DNA of 64,000 bases. Origin: Saprospiraceae bacterium (GTDB lineage: Bacteria; Bacteroidota; Bacteroidia; Chitinophagales; Saprospiraceae). The stretch spans positions 821,501-885,500 of the forward strand of contig JAHBTU010000001.1 of NCBI GenBank assembly GCA_019638455.1, in the 5' to 3' direction. Of the stretch, positions 8,896-17,610 are shown piece by piece. Positions within the stretch are counted from its first letter, which is position 1. Every line of letters begins with the position of its first letter. The translations under genes were made by a program, and so were the position numbers. The notes below the pieces were generated by a model that was given only the letters and a program-made list of their open reading frames with translations, had not been told where the DNA came from and did no database searches.

Positions 8896-9378
8896 TTACT
8901 GCTTGGGCAAAGGTGCTCCGACGGGTGTGCCACACACATGACCCGGTTGGCCGTGGGGCGGGTTGGTGCCCGGCTCGACGGTTACGTTCGCGGCGGGTTG
9001 CGGTGTGGGAGCAGGTGGGGGCGTGGACGCGGGCTGGGTAGCTGCTGGCTTGGCAGCGGCCGAGCCGTCCAACGGGGACCCAACAGGCACTCCGCACACA
9101 TGACCCGGTTGTCCGTGAGGCGGGTTTGTCTTTGGCGCGGCACCGCTGCCGCCAGTGGCGGGTGCAGGTTGTTGCGTCGCAACTGCCGAGCCGGGAGCGG
9201 ACAAGGTGGGCATATTGCTTTCTGGAAGTGCAATTTGTGTAGCATCTTCGGTAGCGATAGCATTGCCCGTAGGAGCGGCATCAGCCGGAGGTGTTGTCTC
9301 TTGTTTGGGGGAGTCGTTTTTGCACGAAGCAAACGCAAGGGTGATTGCGATGATGGCGGATACGATTCTGATGGTCAT
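8896..9378 (-). CDS. lipoprotein with duplicated NPPHGQPGHVCGxPVGxPL motif
   Basis: 160 residues. The ATG at 9378 gives a lipoprotein signal (MTIRIVSAIIAITLAFASC) with Cys19 as the lipidated residue. The mature chain is low-complexity and rich in Ala, Pro, Thr and Gln. It carries two near-identical motifs, NPPHGQPGHVCGVPVGSPL and NPPHGQPGHVCGTPVGAPL, the second nearly at the C-terminus, separated by about 40 residues of Pro/Ala/Thr linker. Each has one His-flanked Cys, suggesting a metal or cofactor site or a modification site. I recall similar short motifs in other Bacteroidota lipoproteins but cannot check here. A -7 box lies about 33 bases upstream. Function unknown. Confidence 0.7.
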   Translation of the reverse strand: MTIRIVSAIIAITLAFASCKNDSPKQETTPPADAAPTGNAIATEDATQIALPESNMPTLSAPGSAVATQQPAPATGGSGAAPKTNPPHGQPGHVCGVPVGSPLDGSAAAKPAATQPASTPPPAPTPQPAANVTVEPGTNPPHGQPGHVCGTPVGAPLPKQ

Positions 9379-9410
9379 TTTAAAAAATTGAAAGTGGTGA
9401 AAACAAGCTG

Positions 9411-9418
9411 CAAAGTTA
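9411..9418 (-). promoter_or_regulatory. putative -7 box for the GHVC-motif lipoprotein
   Basis: Minus-strand TAACTTTG matches TAnnTTTG exactly, about 33 bases upstream of the lipoprotein ATG, in the gap after the aceE stop. Confidence 0.45.
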
Positions 9419-9448
9419 GTGTGCGCCGATTCAGGATTTTTCAAAAAA

Positions 9449-12130
9449 TTAGACTGACATCGGCTCCACTTTCTCGCTCTCCACGCCGTATTTTTTCATG
9501 AATTCCAGCACGGCTTTTTCCGTCACCTTGCCTTGTTTTTGCAAAAGGCGAACTGCTGCGAAGGCGATGTATTTAGGTGAAATCTCAAAATAGTCGCGCA
9601 GGTTCTCACGGCTATCGGAAAGGCCGAAGCCGTCGGTGCCGAGCGCGGTGAAATCCTGTGGCATCCAGGGGGCGAGTTGGCCTGCTGTGAGTTTAATCCA
9701 GTCATTGGCGCTGACGAACACGCCTTGTTCGCCTTTCAAAGCCTGTTGGATGTACGGCACTTTCTCTTCTTTGCCGGGGTGCAGCATATTCCATCGGTCG
9801 CAAGAGACTGCATCGCGGTAGAGTTCTGTCCATGAAGTGGCGCTCCACACGTCGGTACTGACCCCTTCGCTTTCGAGGATTTCAGCGGCTTTGAGCACCT
9901 GTTCCATGATGACGCCCGAACCCAGGAGGTGTGCCTTTGCGCCATCTTTTGCGGGTTTTTTATCAGATTTTTTGTAACGATAAAGCCCTCGTTTGATGCC
10001 TTCCTCGACCCCTTTTGGCATGGGCGGCATCAGGAGGTTTTCGTTGTAGAGCGTGATGTAGTAGATTTTATGCTCGTTCTCCACATACATCCGCCGCAGG
10101 CCGTCGTGCACGATGACCGCCAGTTCGTAGGCAAATGCCGGGTCGTATGGAATGACGGAGGGAACCGTCTGGGCGATCAGCACCGAGTGGCCGTCTTCGT
10201 GCTGCAAACCCTCGCCATTGAGCGTGGTGCGGCCAGCGGTGGCGCCGAGCAAAAAGCCTTTGGCCATCATGTCGGCAGCCGCCCACACCATGTCGCCCAC
10301 GCGCTGGAAGCCGAACATGGAGTAGTAGATGTAGAAAGGTGCCATCGGCAACCCATGCAAGGCGTAGGCTGTGCCAGCAGCGGTGAAAGAGGCTGTCGCG
10401 CCGTCCTCGTTGATGCCTTCTTGGAGCACTTGCCCTGTTTTGGACTCTTTGTATTTGATGACCGAAATGCCGATTTCGAGCGGGGTGTAGAGTTGGCCTT
10501 TTTGATTCCAGATTTGGAGAGAATTGAACAGGGACTCCATGCCGAAGGTCTGTGCCTCGTCGGGCACGATTGGCACGATGTATTTGCCAACTTCCTGATT
10601 TCGAGCCAACTGAAGCATGATGTCCACCATTGCGCCAGTAGTGGAAAATGTTTTGCCGGAGTCGCTGCCTTTCAGTTGTTTTTCAAAAAAATCGAGCGAC
10701 GGCAGGTTGAATTTTTCAAAGGTTTCGGAACGTTCCGGCAAAAAGCCGCCTAATGCCTTGCGGCGTTCCAACAGGTATTTTGTCTCTGGCGCATTGGCAT
10801 CTGGATACCAAAACTTGGCAGCCTTTGCTTCCTCGTCGGAGAGCGGGATGCCGTAGCGGTTTTTCGTTTCCACGCGGCTGTCGTCGCTGAGGTCTTTGGT
10901 TTGGTGCGCCTTGTTTTTGCCTTCGGCGGCTTTGCCCATGCCGTAGCCTTTGACGGTTTTGACGATGATGGCGACAGGCTTGTTGGATTTCACGGCGCGG
11001 TCGTAGGCTGCGTATATTTTTTCCGCATCATGACCGCCGCGCCGCATTTTGGCCAGCTGCTCGTCGGAGATGTCGGACAGCAGGGCACTAATCTGCTCGC
11101 TCAGTTCGTCGCTGCCAATCAGCATTGTGCGCGTCAGTGCGCCGTCGTTGGCAGAAGCCATTTCCTGAAATTGGCCATCCACTAGGCGCTCGAAGCGCGT
11201 GAGCAGGATGCCTTCCTCGTCTTTTGCCAACAATTCATCCCAATCGCTGCTCCAAATCACTTTGATGACTTCCCATCCCGCGCCAAAAAAATGGCGCTCC
11301 ACTTCTTGAATGACTTTTCCGTTGCCGCGCACGGGGCCATCAAGGCGTTGCAAATTGCAGTGAACCACAAATACCACGTTGTCCAGATGCTCGCGGCTGG
11401 CAAGGCCGATGGTTCCGTACACTTCGGGTTCGTCAATCTCGCCGTCGCCAATGAAATGCCAGACTTTGCCGCCATTTTGAGGCTTCAATCCTCTGTTTTC
11501 CAAGTATTTGTAAAAACGCGCCTGATAAAGCGCCGTCATGGGGCCAAGCCCCATGCTGACGGTGGGTGCTTGCCAAAATTGGGGCATACGGCGCGGGTGG
11601 GGATAACTCGACACGCCGCCAATTGTCTCTTGCCGGAAATCGGCAATCGCCTGCAAGGGCAAGCGGCCTTCCCACACGGCGCGGGCATAGATGCCGGGCG
11701 AAGCGTGGCCTTGAAACATGAAGAGGTCGCCGCCATAGTCTGCCGAGCGTTTGCGGAGGAAGTGGTGAAACAGCACCTCCGTCATGGTGGCAGAGGCCGC
11801 ATAAGTGGCAATGTGGCCTCCCAATGCAAGGTCTTTGTCCTGTGCTTGCAACACCATCGCTTGGGCATTCCAGCGGATGACGTTCTCGATGCGTTGTTCG
11901 AGCTCGAGGTCGCCGGGATATTCGGGTTGGTCGTCGGGCGCGATTGTGTTGAGGTAGGGTGTGTTCAAGGCAGGGCCGCCATTGGCCACCCCCTTGCGGG
12001 CAATGAGGTAACGAAGGCGCTGAAAGAGTTCTTCCGTGCGGCCTTTGCCCTGATTTTCAAGGACTTCCTCGATGGCTTCGAGCCACTCTTCCTGTTCAAG
12101 TTTCCAGTCGTCGAGTTGTATATCTCCCAT
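9449..12130 (-). CDS. aceE: pyruvate dehydrogenase E1 component, homodimeric type
   Basis: 893 residues, the normal length for single-chain AceE. The thiamine diphosphate site is visible as GDGEIDEPEVYG followed by VVFVVHCNLQ, and other family blocks include VKGYGMGKAAEGKN, ARNQEVGKYIVPIVPDE and GRTTLNGEGLQHEDGHS. It decarboxylates pyruvate and passes the acetyl group to lipoyl E2, feeding acetyl-CoA to the TCA cycle. No aceF or lpd is adjacent, so the complex genes are dispersed. A near-consensus -7 sequence lies 81 bases upstream. The identification is secure. Confidence 0.97.
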   Translation of the reverse strand: MGDIQLDDWKLEQEEWLEAIEEVLENQGKGRTEELFQRLRYLIARKGVANGGPALNTPYLNTIAPDDQPEYPGDLELEQRIENVIRWNAQAMVLQAQDKDLALGGHIATYAASATMTEVLFHHFLRKRSADYGGDLFMFQGHASPGIYARAVWEGRLPLQAIADFRQETIGGVSSYPHPRRMPQFWQAPTVSMGLGPMTALYQARFYKYLENRGLKPQNGGKVWHFIGDGEIDEPEVYGTIGLASREHLDNVVFVVHCNLQRLDGPVRGNGKVIQEVERHFFGAGWEVIKVIWSSDWDELLAKDEEGILLTRFERLVDGQFQEMASANDGALTRTMLIGSDELSEQISALLSDISDEQLAKMRRGGHDAEKIYAAYDRAVKSNKPVAIIVKTVKGYGMGKAAEGKNKAHQTKDLSDDSRVETKNRYGIPLSDEEAKAAKFWYPDANAPETKYLLERRKALGGFLPERSETFEKFNLPSLDFFEKQLKGSDSGKTFSTTGAMVDIMLQLARNQEVGKYIVPIVPDEAQTFGMESLFNSLQIWNQKGQLYTPLEIGISVIKYKESKTGQVLQEGINEDGATASFTAAGTAYALHGLPMAPFYIYYSMFGFQRVGDMVWAAADMMAKGFLLGATAGRTTLNGEGLQHEDGHSVLIAQTVPSVIPYDPAFAYELAVIVHDGLRRMYVENEHKIYYITLYNENLLMPPMPKGVEEGIKRGLYRYKKSDKKPAKDGAKAHLLGSGVIMEQVLKAAEILESEGVSTDVWSATSWTELYRDAVSCDRWNMLHPGKEEKVPYIQQALKGEQGVFVSANDWIKLTAGQLAPWMPQDFTALGTDGFGLSDSRENLRDYFEISPKYIAFAAVRLLQKQGKVTEKAVLEFMKKYGVESEKVEPMSV

Positions 12131-12210
12131 AGGTGTAGAGCGATGAGCAATGAGTGCGAATGAAAAAAATCTTGTGAGATGGTGTTTGGGTCGTGTTGAT
12201 TAAGATGGGG

Positions 12211-12218
12211 CGAAAGTA
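12211..12218 (-). promoter_or_regulatory. near-consensus -7 box upstream of aceE
   Basis: Minus-strand TACTTTCG differs at one base from TAnnTTTG. The same variant lies upstream of pntAA at 47928, which makes it slightly more credible. Confidence 0.3.
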
Positions 12219-12316
12219 GGTGTTTTTGCCAAAATAAGAAGGGCGAAACCAGTGATGGCATCGCCCCAGATGGGTGAAAAAGGTGTAAAAACTTAGGCAG
12301 GACAGCAGACATTGAA

Positions 12317-12401
12317 TTTTTGACAGGATTTACAAGATTTACAGGTTCAATGAAGTGGCTTAGCCGCCAAAAATCCTGTAAATCCTGTAAATCCTGTCAA
12401 A
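12317..12401. repeat. palindromic TTTTGACAGGATTTACA repeat, copy 1
   Basis: Within the 364-base gap between aceE and the VWA gene, a 28-base arm beginning TTTTGACAGGATTTACA is mirrored by its complement with one mismatch, separated by about 29 bases. A related copy lies at 62984-63052 upstream of gmd. The left arm is itself a partial tandem of GATTTACA. The rest of the gap shows no gene. Confidence 0.75.
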
Positions 12402-12494
12402 AACCAATAAGCCTGTCAACCGATTCCTCTGCGCTTGGAGGCTGACTGAGTTTTTACAAAAAGGTTATGCTCTGTGTTTTCCAAGCCAGCATAG

Positions 12495-14564
12495 TTACAC
12501 CTTCCACAATCTCAAAAACAACACTTCCAGCGCCAAAAACAGCAGGGCAAACATGACGCACCAGCGCCACAGCACGATGCCGCGTTCGCGCTCGTCCACC
12601 ACTTGCCCAAAATTGGCTTCGGCGGTTTCCGCAATCAATTTTATGTTTTTAGGCAGGTTCTCCGCGAGTTTTTCATTGGTCAAATAGCGGAGGTCGCTTT
12701 CTTTTCTGTCATAATTGAACGCGAACACCGCAAGTGTGCTGTCGCTACGCAGACGGAGCCGATACCAGCCAGCATCGCGCATCTGTGTGCCGGGGGTAAG
12801 CAGCACTTTGGAACCGAGGATGCGTTGTTCGGGAATGAACTCTTCCGTAGCTGCCAGCGCGACATTTGGGTCGGATGTTGGGGCATTTTCCGCTACTCTT
12901 TGCAGTTTGTATATGCTCTCGCCGCTTATGGAGACTTGGTGCTTCGATTCCAACACTTCGTCTTTGCCGATGGTGTAGGCGACTTGACGGCCTTTGGCGC
13001 CAGCAATCGCCATTTTGAACAGCATGGGCACGAAAATTTCCCCGTTGCGGACGAGGTCGTTCAGCTGCTCGTTGAGGGGTGCGGCATTGAGGTAGAGCGC
13101 CCCTTCTCCTTGCGGATATTTGGCCAGCATGGCGGAGCCATCGCGATAGGTCAAAATGTATTCGCCACGAGCGGGGGCTATTTTGAAATTGCCTTGCGTG
13201 ATGGGCAGGCGCAGGTTGGAGCCTTTGTTCAGAAACACGTCCTTGAACACGAATTCTTCCGTGTTGATTTCGCTGGCTTGTCGGGGTGTGGGTTCGTAAG
13301 CGCCGAGATTGCCCGCGTCGAAGTTTTGGAGAAAGGCATTGTACGAATTGAGGTCGGCAGTCTGGCTTGGAAATACCAACACATTGCCGCCGTTCTGAAC
13401 AAAATTCTTCAATTCGTTGGCCAAACCTGACGACACGACACCTAGCTCGTTGAGCACGATGAGTTGGTAATCGGAGAATTTGGAATAATCCAAGGCGCCC
13501 GCGCTGACGTTGTTCAGTAGAAAGTATCGAGCGCCCAAAAAAGCGTTTTCCAAATACTTGTTGGGTTGCAGGCCATTGATGGACAACACGTTGATGCGCT
13601 CGGCGACATGAAAGGCAAGATAGTAGTTGTCGTCGAATTGGATGGGGTAGTCCGTCACCGATATTTTGGCCTCATGCCAGCCGGAGCGCAGGATGTTGAA
13701 ACTCACTGTGTCAATTTTGCTGCCACGCGCTGGGATATTGAGGGAGCCGACGGGCTTCGACTGGCCGTCGTGATGGAGGCTGAGCCGAAGTTCGGTCGCT
13801 TCTTCTTCGCTGCGATTGCTGAGTTTTACGAGCAGGTTCGCGGGTTGATTGAGGATTTGGACCGGGCTTTCAAACCACACACTGTCCACCGATACGTTTC
13901 GCTCTTGCACTGCCCGCATGGGCACGAGATTGACCTCTATCAAGGTGTCGCGGAAATCGGCGACATCGGCGATGTTGGCCTGAAAGTCACTGACGACGTA
14001 AGCCGTTTTGTTTTCCTGTTTGCCAGAGTTGAGGCATTGTTGTTGGCGGATGAGCACTTTTGAAATGTCGCGCGATGCTGGGCTGGTGCGGATTTCCTCA
14101 ATTCGGTCGAGCGCATCCTCCTTGCTGATGAGGCGTTGGTCGCGTCCTTCAAAGTCGTTGGTCAGCACCTGAAAGCGGTCTTCCACGCCGTATGCGTTCA
14201 CGATGTCGCGGGCGCGTTGCTTGGCCAATTCGAGCAGCGGCGCGTTTTTCGACAAGGCATTCATGCTGAATGAGTTGTCCACATACACGCTGATCGCTCG
14301 CTCTCCCTTTTTCACGCCTGCTGACAAGGGGATGAATGGCTGCGCAAAAGCCAACACCATCGCGGCAATGGCCAGGCAACGCATGAGCAGCACGAGCAGG
14401 TTGCGCAGTTTCTGGCGATTGCTTGTCTCTTCCTTCACCTCTTTCAAAAAACGGACATTGGTGAAATACACTCTCTTGAATCGCCGGAAATAGAAAAGGT
14501 GGATGATAATCGGAACAGCTAAAACGGCAAGGGCGGCGAGGAACGCGGGAAAAACGAATTGCAT
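12495..14564 (-). CDS. BatA/VWA domain membrane protein
   Basis: 689 residues. The first about 90 residues form the BatA (aerotolerance regulator N-terminal) module with two membrane segments (FVFPAFLAALAVLAVPIIIH and NLLVLLMRCLAIAAMVLAFA) joined by a basic loop. A von Willebrand A-like domain follows with the metal-site motif DNSFSMN. The large middle part is probably periplasmic beta-sandwich, and the chain ends in a membrane helix (CVMFALLFLALEVLFLRLW). Such proteins are common in Bacteroidota and are thought to form membrane assemblies, but this one stands alone rather than in a bat operon. Function uncertain. Confidence 0.82.
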   Translation of the reverse strand: MQFVFPAFLAALAVLAVPIIIHLFYFRRFKRVYFTNVRFLKEVKEETSNRQKLRNLLVLLMRCLAIAAMVLAFAQPFIPLSAGVKKGERAISVYVDNSFSMNALSKNAPLLELAKQRARDIVNAYGVEDRFQVLTNDFEGRDQRLISKEDALDRIEEIRTSPASRDISKVLIRQQQCLNSGKQENKTAYVVSDFQANIADVADFRDTLIEVNLVPMRAVQERNVSVDSVWFESPVQILNQPANLLVKLSNRSEEEATELRLSLHHDGQSKPVGSLNIPARGSKIDTVSFNILRSGWHEAKISVTDYPIQFDDNYYLAFHVAERINVLSINGLQPNKYLENAFLGARYFLLNNVSAGALDYSKFSDYQLIVLNELGVVSSGLANELKNFVQNGGNVLVFPSQTADLNSYNAFLQNFDAGNLGAYEPTPRQASEINTEEFVFKDVFLNKGSNLRLPITQGNFKIAPARGEYILTYRDGSAMLAKYPQGEGALYLNAAPLNEQLNDLVRNGEIFVPMLFKMAIAGAKGRQVAYTIGKDEVLESKHQVSISGESIYKLQRVAENAPTSDPNVALAATEEFIPEQRILGSKVLLTPGTQMRDAGWYRLRLRSDSTLAVFAFNYDRKESDLRYLTNEKLAENLPKNIKLIAETAEANFGQVVDERERGIVLWRWCVMFALLFLALEVLFLRLWKV

Positions 14565-14673
14565 ACTTAGTAGGTCGCGGATTTTCTGGTTGTGAGGTTG
14601 GTAAAGACGTTTTTTTGATAGAATTGTTTTTGTGGGGGCAAAAATGAGGCAAGTCTAACTTATTTCAACGAGT

Positions 14674-14934
14674 TCATCGCCGGATTGCAGGAATTGTGGC
14701 GCGATTGGCAGAAAGTACAGGATGTTCAAAGCGGCGAGCGACGTAAGCATGGACGGCTTGAATGTCAGGCATTTCCTAATAAGGGGGTACTTCTAAAACC
14801 TCTTTTGGCGAAAGGCCATTTGCCAACAAATCCAGCACGTCGGAGACGCAGATGCGCATTCCTCGGATGCATGGTTTGCCACCGCAAACATTTGGGTCGG
14901 TGGTGATTCGCTTCGGCAAATCCTCTTGTTTCAT
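14674..14934 (-). pseudogene. DUF433 antitoxin-like gene with in-frame amber stop
   Basis: Starting at the ATG at 14934, the product begins MKQEDLPKRITTDPNVC and GGKPCIRGMRICVSDVLDLL, the standard DUF433 N-terminus. It meets TAG at 14776-14778 where the family expects a Leu-Glu pair (PPY-stop-EMPDIQAV). The same frame then continues about 33 codons to a TGA at 14674, and these codons read like the normal DUF433 C-terminal helix. One base change (for example TTG to TAG) explains it. A -7 box TATTTTTG lies 17 bases upstream (14951-14958). No PIN-like toxin gene is next to it. Recent inactivation is the simplest reading; a sequencing error is possible. Confidence 0.6.
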
Positions 14935-14950
14935 GTCCAAAAAAATTCCA

Positions 14951-14958
14951 CAAAAATA
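14951..14958 (-). promoter_or_regulatory. putative -7 box for the interrupted DUF433 gene
   Basis: Minus-strand TATTTTTG fits TAnnTTTG exactly and is 17 bases before the ATG. Confidence 0.45.
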
Positions 14959-15094
14959 AAGCAAAACGGCCAATCAATAAGGGCTTCGGCAACTTTGTCT
15001 TTTTTTGCTGCACCTCTCTTGCAACCAGTTTGCGAACCTCCTAAAAATTAACACTAAACGGCTCAAGGTTTTTTTTCTTTGCAAAAAAATTCAG

Positions 15095-15454
15095 ATGAAA
15101 AATCTTTTCTCAATCGCTGTCGCGCTTGTGTTCATGCTTCTTTTCTTGTAGTGCAAGGAGGAAAAGCCCGTGTTCACAAACATTTTGCTCGAGTTCCCTT
15201 CTCTGCGCCCTTTGGCTGATGTGTCGGTCGCTATGCTTGGTTGTCGTCAAGATAATTTGCACCCTGACTCCACCTGCAAAGACTTTGCATCACTTTGCGT
15301 TGACTGTATATGTGCCTTGCTACGAGGGCGACACCAATGTGGTGAAGTTGCTTTATTGACTTTTGGCGTTTTTCCCAAACTACAGCTATTCTCGGTTTGT
15401 GAGAGGTGTCATCTTTTGAGGAACGAAAAAGGTGACACCTCGGCCTGTCCTTGA
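15095..15454 (+). pseudogene. decayed lipoprotein gene remnant
   Basis: The ATG at 15095 reads MKNLFSIAVALVFMLLFL, then TAG, then CKEEKPVFTN in the same frame. With the stop replaced by Ser or Ala this would be a textbook lipoprotein signal with the lipobox Cys. The frame continues about 95 codons but soon becomes Cys-rich and unlike a real domain, while another frame carries a more protein-like tail (TVYVPCYEGDTNVVKLL), suggesting a frameshift as well. Weak; it could be chance, but together with the neighbouring amber-interrupted DUF433 gene it marks this stretch as decaying. Confidence 0.35.
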
Positions 15455-15524
15455 GATGTCACTCCTCCATTTTTCCGGGATGACACCTTAGAACCCGACA
15501 AAGCGAGAATCGCTGAAATCAGGA

Positions 15525-15570
15525 GAGCAATCACGGCGAACTGACAAATTCTAACGAATCAAGGTATAAG
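15525..15570. repeat. dispersed intergenic repeat, divergent copy
   Basis: The core CTGACAAATTCTAACGAATC followed by AAGGTATAA resembles the repeats at 21086-21134 and 25053-25098. No gene is seen between the pseudogene at 15095 and thyA; the stretch holds this repeat, a small AGGTGTC/GACACCT hairpin at 15404-15440 and the 32-bp palindrome. Confidence 0.45.
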
Positions 15571-15609
15571 TTTGACTTACCTTTGTAAGTGTTTAAAAAT
15601 ACAGATTTT

Positions 15610-15682
15610 TATACCCCGATTAAAGAGGATTTGAACCTGCCCGTTGGCAAGGCAGGTTCAAATCCTCTTTAATCGGGGTATA
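15610..15682. repeat. perfect 32-bp inverted repeat (GATTAAAGAGGATTTGAACC family)
   Basis: Arms 15610-15641 and 15651-15682 are exact reverse complements around a 9-base loop. The left arm plus loop matches the first about 45 bases of the 106-bp repeats at 38693 and 44210 (core ATTAAAGAGGATTTGAACC). Here the sequence folds back on itself instead of continuing. It lies 127 bases upstream of thyA with no T run, so it is more likely a mobile or REP-like repeat than a terminator. Confidence 0.85.
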
Positions 15683-15808
15683 CAGTTGGAAATAGTCAAA
15701 TCGACACCTTGGGACCTTTGAAAGAGTTGATGGATTTGCCGATGTTGCCGCCTTTCAATTTGACGAGCGGCACAACTTCCGTGCCCCTCCAATTTTTCAG
15801 ATAAAGAA

Positions 15809-16603
15809 ATGCAAGCCTACCACGACCTCCTCCGACACATTCTCCAGCACGGCGCCCGAAAATCCGACCGCACTGGCACTGGCACCATTTCGGTGTTCGG
15901 CTACCAGATGCGGTTCAACCTTGCCGAAGGTTTCCCGCTCGTGACGACCAAAAAAGTGCATCTGAAAAGCGTCATCCACGAACTCTTGTGGTTTTTGCAA
16001 GGCGACACCAACATTCGGTATTTGAAAGAAAACGGCGTGAGCATCTGGGACGAGTGGGCCGATGCCAACGGCGACCTTGGCCCCGTGTATGGAAAACAGT
16101 GGCGCTCATGGGCTGCTCCCGATGGCAGGACAATTGACCAGATTTCGGAAGTCGTGAACACGCTGAAAAAAAATCCCGACAGCCGACGCATCATCGTGTC
16201 GGCGTGGAATCCGGCGGACATTCCCGACATGGCGCTGGCACCGTGTCATTGCTTGTTTCAATTTTATGTAGCCGACGAAAAGTTGAGTTGCCAACTCTAC
16301 CAACGCAGCGCCGACGTGTTTCTCGGCGTGCCGTTCAATATCGCCTCCTACGCGCTTTTGACCCTGATGCTCGCTCAGGTTTGCGGCTTCGAACCGGGCG
16401 ATTTTGTCTGGACGGGTGGCGACACGCACCTCTATGTCAACCATTTGGAGCAGGTTGGCCTCCAGCTTTCCCGCGAGCCACGTCCCCTGCCGACCATGCG
16501 GCTCAATCCGGCCACCCGCGATATTTTTTCTTTCCGATACGAGGATTTCGAGTTGTTGAACTACGACCCGTGGCCGGCGATAAAGGCGCCAGTGGCAGTG
16601 TGA
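15809..16603 (+). CDS. thyA: thymidylate synthase
   Basis: 264 residues, the exact size of bacterial ThyA. It makes dTMP from dUMP with methylene-tetrahydrofolate. Visible motifs: [13 protein letters not shown] near the N-terminus, the active-site region [10 protein letters not shown] with the catalytic Cys, [20 protein letters not shown], and the dUMP-binding [11 protein letters not shown]. No folA follows directly. Start and identity are secure. Confidence 0.98.
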   Translation: MQAYHDLLRHILQHGARKSDRTGTGTISVFGYQMRFNLAEGFPLVTTKKVHLKSVIHELLWFLQGDTNIRYLKENGVSIWDEWADANGDLGPVYGKQWRSWAAPDGRTIDQISEVVNTLKKNPDSRRIIVSAWNPADIPDMALAPCHCLFQFYVADEKLSCQLYQRSADVFLGVPFNIASYALLTLMLAQVCGFEPGDFVWTGGDTHLYVNHLEQVGLQLSREPRPLPTMRLNPATRDIFSFRYEDFELLNYDPWPAIKAPVAV

Positions 16604-16656
16604 GGGGCATTGGGATTTTGGAAGGACGTGAAAGGATTGAGAAGGAACATGGAAAA

Positions 16657-17505
16657 TCAGCCAATCTCAATCCAATACGACCCTCCATGCCGCTCCACAT
16701 CTTTCAGGTTGGGATGTTCCCAGAGTGGCTTCACCATGTCGCTCAAGGTCTCATCCTCGGAGATGAAGTAGTTGGGCAAAATGGTCTTGTATCGCTTTGG
16801 GTTGGCCAATAGGAACATCGCCAAGCCATACTGTTCGGAATAGAACCTATCGCACATGAACTGAGGGTAGTCGTAAGGCAAATAGATGTCGTGGATGTGA
16901 ACGAGCACCCCCAGGGGCAAGCGCGGGAGTACTTCCAAAAAAAACACCATCGCATCGGAGTTGGGCAAAATGCGGTGCGAGTTGTCAATAAACAATATGT
17001 CGCCCGCTTTGAACTCGGCCAAAAAAGGTGCAAAATCAACATTTTCAAAGGGTTGTCGAATGATGCTGTTGGCCAGATGGTCAATTTCCGCTCGTGGGAA
17101 TGGGTCAATCGAGATGATTTCGGTGGGTAGGTTTTGTTCTTTTTTTGCCTTGAAAGCCACTTTGGTTGAGTTCCCGGAGCCGACTTCCACATAACGTGCA
17201 GGCCGATATTTGGCGAGCATGGTGTAGATGCCCGCGATGTCGAGGCCGGGCAAAAAGCCGTTGTTCCAACCCGGGTTGTCTGGGTTGTTTTCTTGTGCCA
17301 TTGGTTTGATGGTCTGCAAATTTTCTTTGAAGCTCAGCATTGCGCGCAGGTTCTCCACATATTCAGCGCGATTGGCTTGGATGATTTCGTAGAGTTCGCG
17401 GTGAGGCGGGCGGCCGTGTCCGTAGCGCGGTTTGAACGCCACACGGTATTCCAAAAAAAGGGTTCTGAAACGCGGATGGAGGAAACGGTATATCTCTTTC
17501 AGCAT
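16657..17505 (-). CDS. class I SAM-dependent methyltransferase (Methyltransf_24 type)
   Basis: 282 residues. The SAM-binding glycine motif is YVEVGSGNSTKVAFKA near residue 105, followed by IISIDPFPRAEID (acidic ribose-binding position), ILFIDNSHR and LVHIHDIYLPYDYP. Relatives act in polysaccharide or natural-product methylation; the substrate here is not predictable. It stands between thyA and a membrane TPR protein with no clear operon partner. The ATG start is the only sensible one. Confidence 0.8.
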   Translation of the reverse strand: MLKEIYRFLHPRFRTLFLEYRVAFKPRYGHGRPPHRELYEIIQANRAEYVENLRAMLSFKENLQTIKPMAQENNPDNPGWNNGFLPGLDIAGIYTMLAKYRPARYVEVGSGNSTKVAFKAKKEQNLPTEIISIDPFPRAEIDHLANSIIRQPFENVDFAPFLAEFKAGDILFIDNSHRILPNSDAMVFFLEVLPRLPLGVLVHIHDIYLPYDYPQFMCDRFYSEQYGLAMFLLANPKRYKTILPNYFISEDETLSDMVKPLWEHPNLKDVERHGGSYWIEIG

Positions 17506-17580
17506 AATATGGCAACGGTGCGGTGGCTCGGTTCTATTTTCTTTTTCAGCGCAAAGACACAGAACCCCGACAGGCTTTCA

Positions 17581-17588
17581 TAATTTTG
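17581..17588 (+). promoter_or_regulatory. putative -7 box for the TPR membrane protein
   Basis: TAATTTTG matches TAnnTTTG exactly, 22 bases before the ATG at 17611. Confidence 0.5.
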
Positions 17589-17610
17589 CCCCCGAATTTT
17601 AAGCGACACC

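Noticed and set aside
14674..15454. Two neighbouring in-frame TAG codons, which could suggest TAG reassignment
   Set aside because: TAG is the normal stop of the metalloprotease gene at 52705-52707, so TAG acts as a stop in this genome; decay or error is simpler.
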